In this document: one piece after another, positions 60,920-64,000 of the stretch
Numbering within the stretch: the stretch's first letter is position 1
How the letters are laid out: each line of letters opens with the position of its first letter
DNA from: Chrysemys picta bellii
Taxonomy: Eukaryota > Chordata > Testudines > Emydidae
Reading direction: 5' to 3'
Length of the DNA stretch: 64,000 nt
Assembly: GCF_011386835.1 (NCBI RefSeq)
Contig: NC_088804.1
Coordinates: 35,947,549-36,011,548, forward strand
Program-made: the position numbers and the translations under genes
The notes under the pieces: generated by a model
Databases searched by the model: none
What the model was told of the DNA's origin: nothing
Seen by the model: only the letters and a program-made list of their open reading frames with translations

Positions 60920-61344
60920 TATGACAATAGATTTTTCTTCAACATGAAATTCTGGTTTTGCTAAGCAATCAATCATTACCTGTCAAAAGCTGGCATTAGC
61001 ACTGGCCAGCCCAGCTGTGTCTAATTTGGGAGTCATAGATGTAGCGGTAAGCTGTGCTCTCTACATCAGAGTCAGATGCAGCAGGAGCTCAGGCAGGGTG
61101 GGGAATTGTGTTGCATAAAATGTCCTGAAGCAGTAGCCTGAGCTTGACTTCTGCTAGACAGTTCAGTGAGGCAGGACCATCTGAGACAAGACAGTATTAT
61201 GCAGTAGCCTCAGGAGATGAACCCCTAGGCTGTAGGGGTAGTCAAGATTTTGGGAAGCTCTTACCCATGTCTTTTTTTTTTTCTGTTTCAATAAGATTTT
61301 ATTCATTTTAAATCAACTTGTTCTGGGTCATCTCTTTGCTAGCC

Positions 61345-62188
61345 TAGTATGGTGACTGTATTTTCCCAAAGGGAAAATGGGACACCCCCAGGCTGGCTGA
61401 AGCCGCCTCCACCCCCCCACCCCCCCCGCGTCCTTGCACCGGGCTGGCCCAAGCCCCCTCATAGAATCATAGAATCATAGAATATCAGAGTTGGAAGGGA
61501 CCTCAAGAGGTCATCTAGTCCAACCCCCTGCTCAAAGCAGGACCAATTCCCAGCTAAATCATCCCAGCCAGGGCTTTGTCAAGCCGGGCCTTAAAAACCT
61601 CCAAGGAAGGAGACTCCACCACCTCCACCAACTCCCTCCCACCTCCGCGCGGGGCTGGCCCAAGCCCTCCCTGCCTCCTGCTGGCACGGGGCCAGACTAA
61701 GGTCCCCCTCCCCACTGGCACCCCCCATTCACCACCACTTCCCTCCCCCCATGCATGGGGCTTGTCTATGCCTGCCTGCGTGTGGGGGGGTTGGTCCTCT
61801 TAGCTCCCCACTGACCATTACTCCCCCTACAGCCTTCTTCACCCCTGTATGCGGGGCTGGTGGTCCAAGCCCCCCTGCTGCCTGTGTATCTGATGGTCCG
61901 AGCCCCTCCATCTCTCCCCCACACGTGGGGCTGCATGAGGCTCCCCCTCTCCCCACTGCATGCAGGACAGGCCGCAGGCCCGAGCCACTCTCCACAGCCC
62001 TCCCTCCAGCTAGGCTGGTGTTGCCACTCCCTTCTTCCCCCCTGCATGTTCCTCCATGCCCCGCTAGGGGTCCCTCCCCACTTTTTTGACAAAACTGGGC
62101 ATTTGTACAGTTTGCTCTTGTCAACTGATGATCAAAGGGACCAAAAAAGGGAATGCTCTGGCCTACATGGGACGTATGGTCACCCTAA
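61345..62188. mobile_element. GC-rich transposon with GGTGACC-type ends, split by CR1
   Basis: The left end GTATGGTGACTGTATTTTCCC and, inverted, the right end GGTGACCATACGTCCC are related. Flanks CTAGCCTA and TAAGCCTA agree at 6 of 8 positions. The middle has repeated GGGCTGG(C)CC(C)AAGCC-type motifs. It resembles a hAT-type non-autonomous element; borders are within a few bases. Confidence 0.5.
61460..61625 (-). mobile_element. CR1 LINE 3' end with tail repeats
   Basis: The plus strand reads CATAGAAT three times (61460-61483), the inverse of the ATTCTATG tail repeats of CR1, followed by GAGTTGGAAGGGACCTC. It is inserted in the GC-rich element at 61345-62188, whose GGGCTGGCCCAAGCC motifs resume after it. 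Confidence 0.85.
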
Positions 62189-64000
62189 GCCTATGCACAT
62201 AGGCTGAAGATGTTTAGAAAGGCAAGAACATAGAAGAAGAGGAGACTGAATTTATAGGGACTATTAAGGTATCCATTCTAATTGAACAGCCGGTGTATTG
62301 AGACATTTCTAGTAGTGGAGACACTTCTAGTATTGGAGAGATGGGCCAGATCCTCAGCTGGTGTGACTTGGCAATTTATACCAGCTGAAGATCTGCCCCC
62401 TTACATTTGTTTATTTTCTGGTGTAGTTCTAGTAGGGCATTTTGGTGAATCAGGAGCATCAATAGGAAAATAGGACAAAAACAGAACAAAACACACCTAC
62501 AGGCTAAAGTAAGATACTGTACACTCCTATAGATTCAATTCCATTCATGCCATTGAAACTGGCAGTAACAGGAAAATATTCAGACAGAACTCAATAAGAC
62601 CACCAGGACCTGCTGTGAAGGAACCACAGCCAGCAGATCTTTATGGTTAGTTTGACATTAACTTAATACTTGTGTAACTGAGGTGGTATATTATGAAATC
62701 TTAATCAGAATGATAGGTAGAAGACCTGCCGTGGGAGCTGTCCTCTGCTGTCATCCAAACAGGTTTGTGTGTGTCTGAAGTATTTTAGACCCTCCTTTGG
62801 CCTTCTCTCACTCTACTAGCAAAAGTTAAGTTTGAAGTTAATGGCAAAAGTACAGTTCACTTTGAGAGCAGATTTAGGCCCCAGGTTGTAGAATGACAAA
62901 CACACAGTCAATAATTAATTGTAAGGATATTCCCAAACCAGCATCACTAAATCCTTACTTTAAATATATACAACTTCAACTAAATAAAAGGCTTAGGTGT
63001 CCAACATTGTATGCAGGGGCCTTTTTTATTTAATCCCTGCCTTAACTAGTAAACTCTTTTTGTCATATTAAAACAGTCTCTGCCATTCTTCTCTCAGCAT
63101 TGGCTGCAGTAAGCATCACTAGTGAATTCTATTAACACCAGTTAGACTTTTTAAAGGACTATTATTGCATTGTGTCCCCCAGGCAGCTCACTCTCTTAAA
63201 AGTGAATGGGTGGTAAGAAAGAGAAACTAAACATAGAGATTTCAGTGTTTCAGGGGAAAAGAATGCACCTTAGCGTAGGGAAGAGCCACCATATAGCAAC
63301 AAAATAAAGAAAATAGATTGGAATTAGGAGGCAGGATGTGGGAATGCACAGGAGAAGAAATAGACCGGAAGAGTATGTCCATCTTTTACAGCATAGGGAA
63401 CGTAATTTATTCTTTTTAAATTCAGTGTATATCCTGCATCTCTGTGGCTTTCCGTATTTGACTTTATGCCAACGGATTTTTTTTCTCAAAGATGAAAACC
63501 CAGCATTTGTTACATCATTACATGTCTAATGGCAGCTAATGCTCAATGAAGCTGGGATCTTTAAAACCAAATATAATCCAAAACACTCAACTGGCTCTGT
63601 CTGAAGTGGATATAATTCTATAGCATGTGTTACGCAGTAGATCAGAGTAGATGATCCTCATGATCTATGGAGCTGCATGTTCACACATTTCTACTGCCAC
63701 AGTATGGGGACACCACTTGTCACTGGTGGTCACAGTCTAGGTTAGGCGATAAGATAATGACACCTCCTTTTTTTAAAATCAATGTACACTTTTCTGTGGT
63801 AGTGGCAAAGGTCAGATCTTTCTAGCTATTATTAGAGCACACAGTACAAGAAGTGTTTGACAGAGACAACTCTGTGTTGGCTTGATTCACTTTCCTAGGC
63901 CACGTGAAAGCCATATTTCCTTTGGGGGTAGACATGGATCAATGGAAGAATGTGTTTATCTGCCAAGGATTGCAATGTGGGAATTACCATTTGTCTTGGG
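62189..64000. other. Ordinary intron at window end
   Basis: No exon with cadherin-like coding sequence and no clear repeat was found. Confidence 0.55.

Larger units (their letters stand above)
10217..64000 (+). other. CDH13: CDH13 intron downstream of the exon (5' part)
   Basis: Everything after the donor GTAAGT at 10217 is inferred to be one intron that continues past the window, because no second cadherin exon is visible on the plus strand and no other cellular gene is recognisable on either strand. Its contents are transposon copies and ordinary AT-rich intron. An unrelated gene or non-coding RNA nested in the intron cannot be excluded by eye. Confidence 0.75.

Noticed and set aside
61729..62207. 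Several overlapping frames of more than 100 residues on both strands.
   Set aside because: They lie inside a GC-rich transposon and overlap each other in opposite directions.
10217..64000. Search for the next CDH13 exon (rest of EC2).
   Set aside because: No frame with the expected cadherin continuation preceded by an acceptor was found; the next exon is presumably beyond the window.
1..64000. CRISPR arrays, operons, prophage or bacterial insertion.
   Set aside because: The spliced exon, SINEs, LINEs and LTRs show vertebrate nuclear DNA; no regularly spaced repeats were seen.

Overview
The window looks like intronic nuclear DNA from a reptile, most likely a cryptodire (hidden-necked) turtle. 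Three things point there: a protein-coding exon of a vertebrate cadherin with consensus splice sites, a tRNA-derived SINE of the Cry I type whose 3' part resembles a CR1 tail, and many CR1 LINE, hAT-type and Penelope-type fragments of the kind abundant in turtles. There are no operons and no long intact reading frames. Apart from the exon, every longer open frame I examined is either a transposon remnant or a chance frame.

The one cellular gene seen is CDH13 (T-cadherin, H-cadherin), plus strand. A single 179-base internal exon lies at 10038-10216. Bases 1-10037 belong to the intron before it and 10217-64000 to the intron after it. CDH13 is known for very large introns, so one exon in 64 kb is expected.

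Region by region. 1-10 kb holds a GC-rich hAT-type MITE (2507-2823), a small solo LTR with 4-base target duplication (4064-4255), a TA-flanked MITE (6505-6692), several TTA-type MITEs (7.0-7.9 kb), a CR1 ORF1 (esterase) remnant (8225-8582), and a Penelope-like (PLE) fragment only 50 bases before the exon. 10-22 kb holds further hAT-type MITEs, an LTR fragment next to a CR1 remnant (16.5-17.3 kb), a nested MIR/MITE pair and an AT-rich repeat. 22-32 kb is mostly quiet intron. 32.2-33.5 kb and 36.6-38.8 kb are two three-layer nests of transposons. 39.3-39.7 kb is a rearranged PLE copy with part of its coding region. 50.3-51.55 kb is the longest LINE remnant (CR1 reverse transcriptase). 52.6 kb is a PLE copy containing a perfect 186-base palindrome. 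54.7-62.2 kb is dense with LINE, LTR, hAT and GC-rich tandem repeats.

The most unusual signals are the PLE copies. Four have 12-13 base target duplications; three of those have inverted internal structure, and one is a perfect palindrome. A hammerhead-ribozyme-like core can be drawn in the repeat, with two deviations from consensus. The second notable signal is a set of hAT-type MITEs in which the same GC-rich core occurs with two different sets of terminal repeats. Repeat family names are from recognition by eye, not from a database search.
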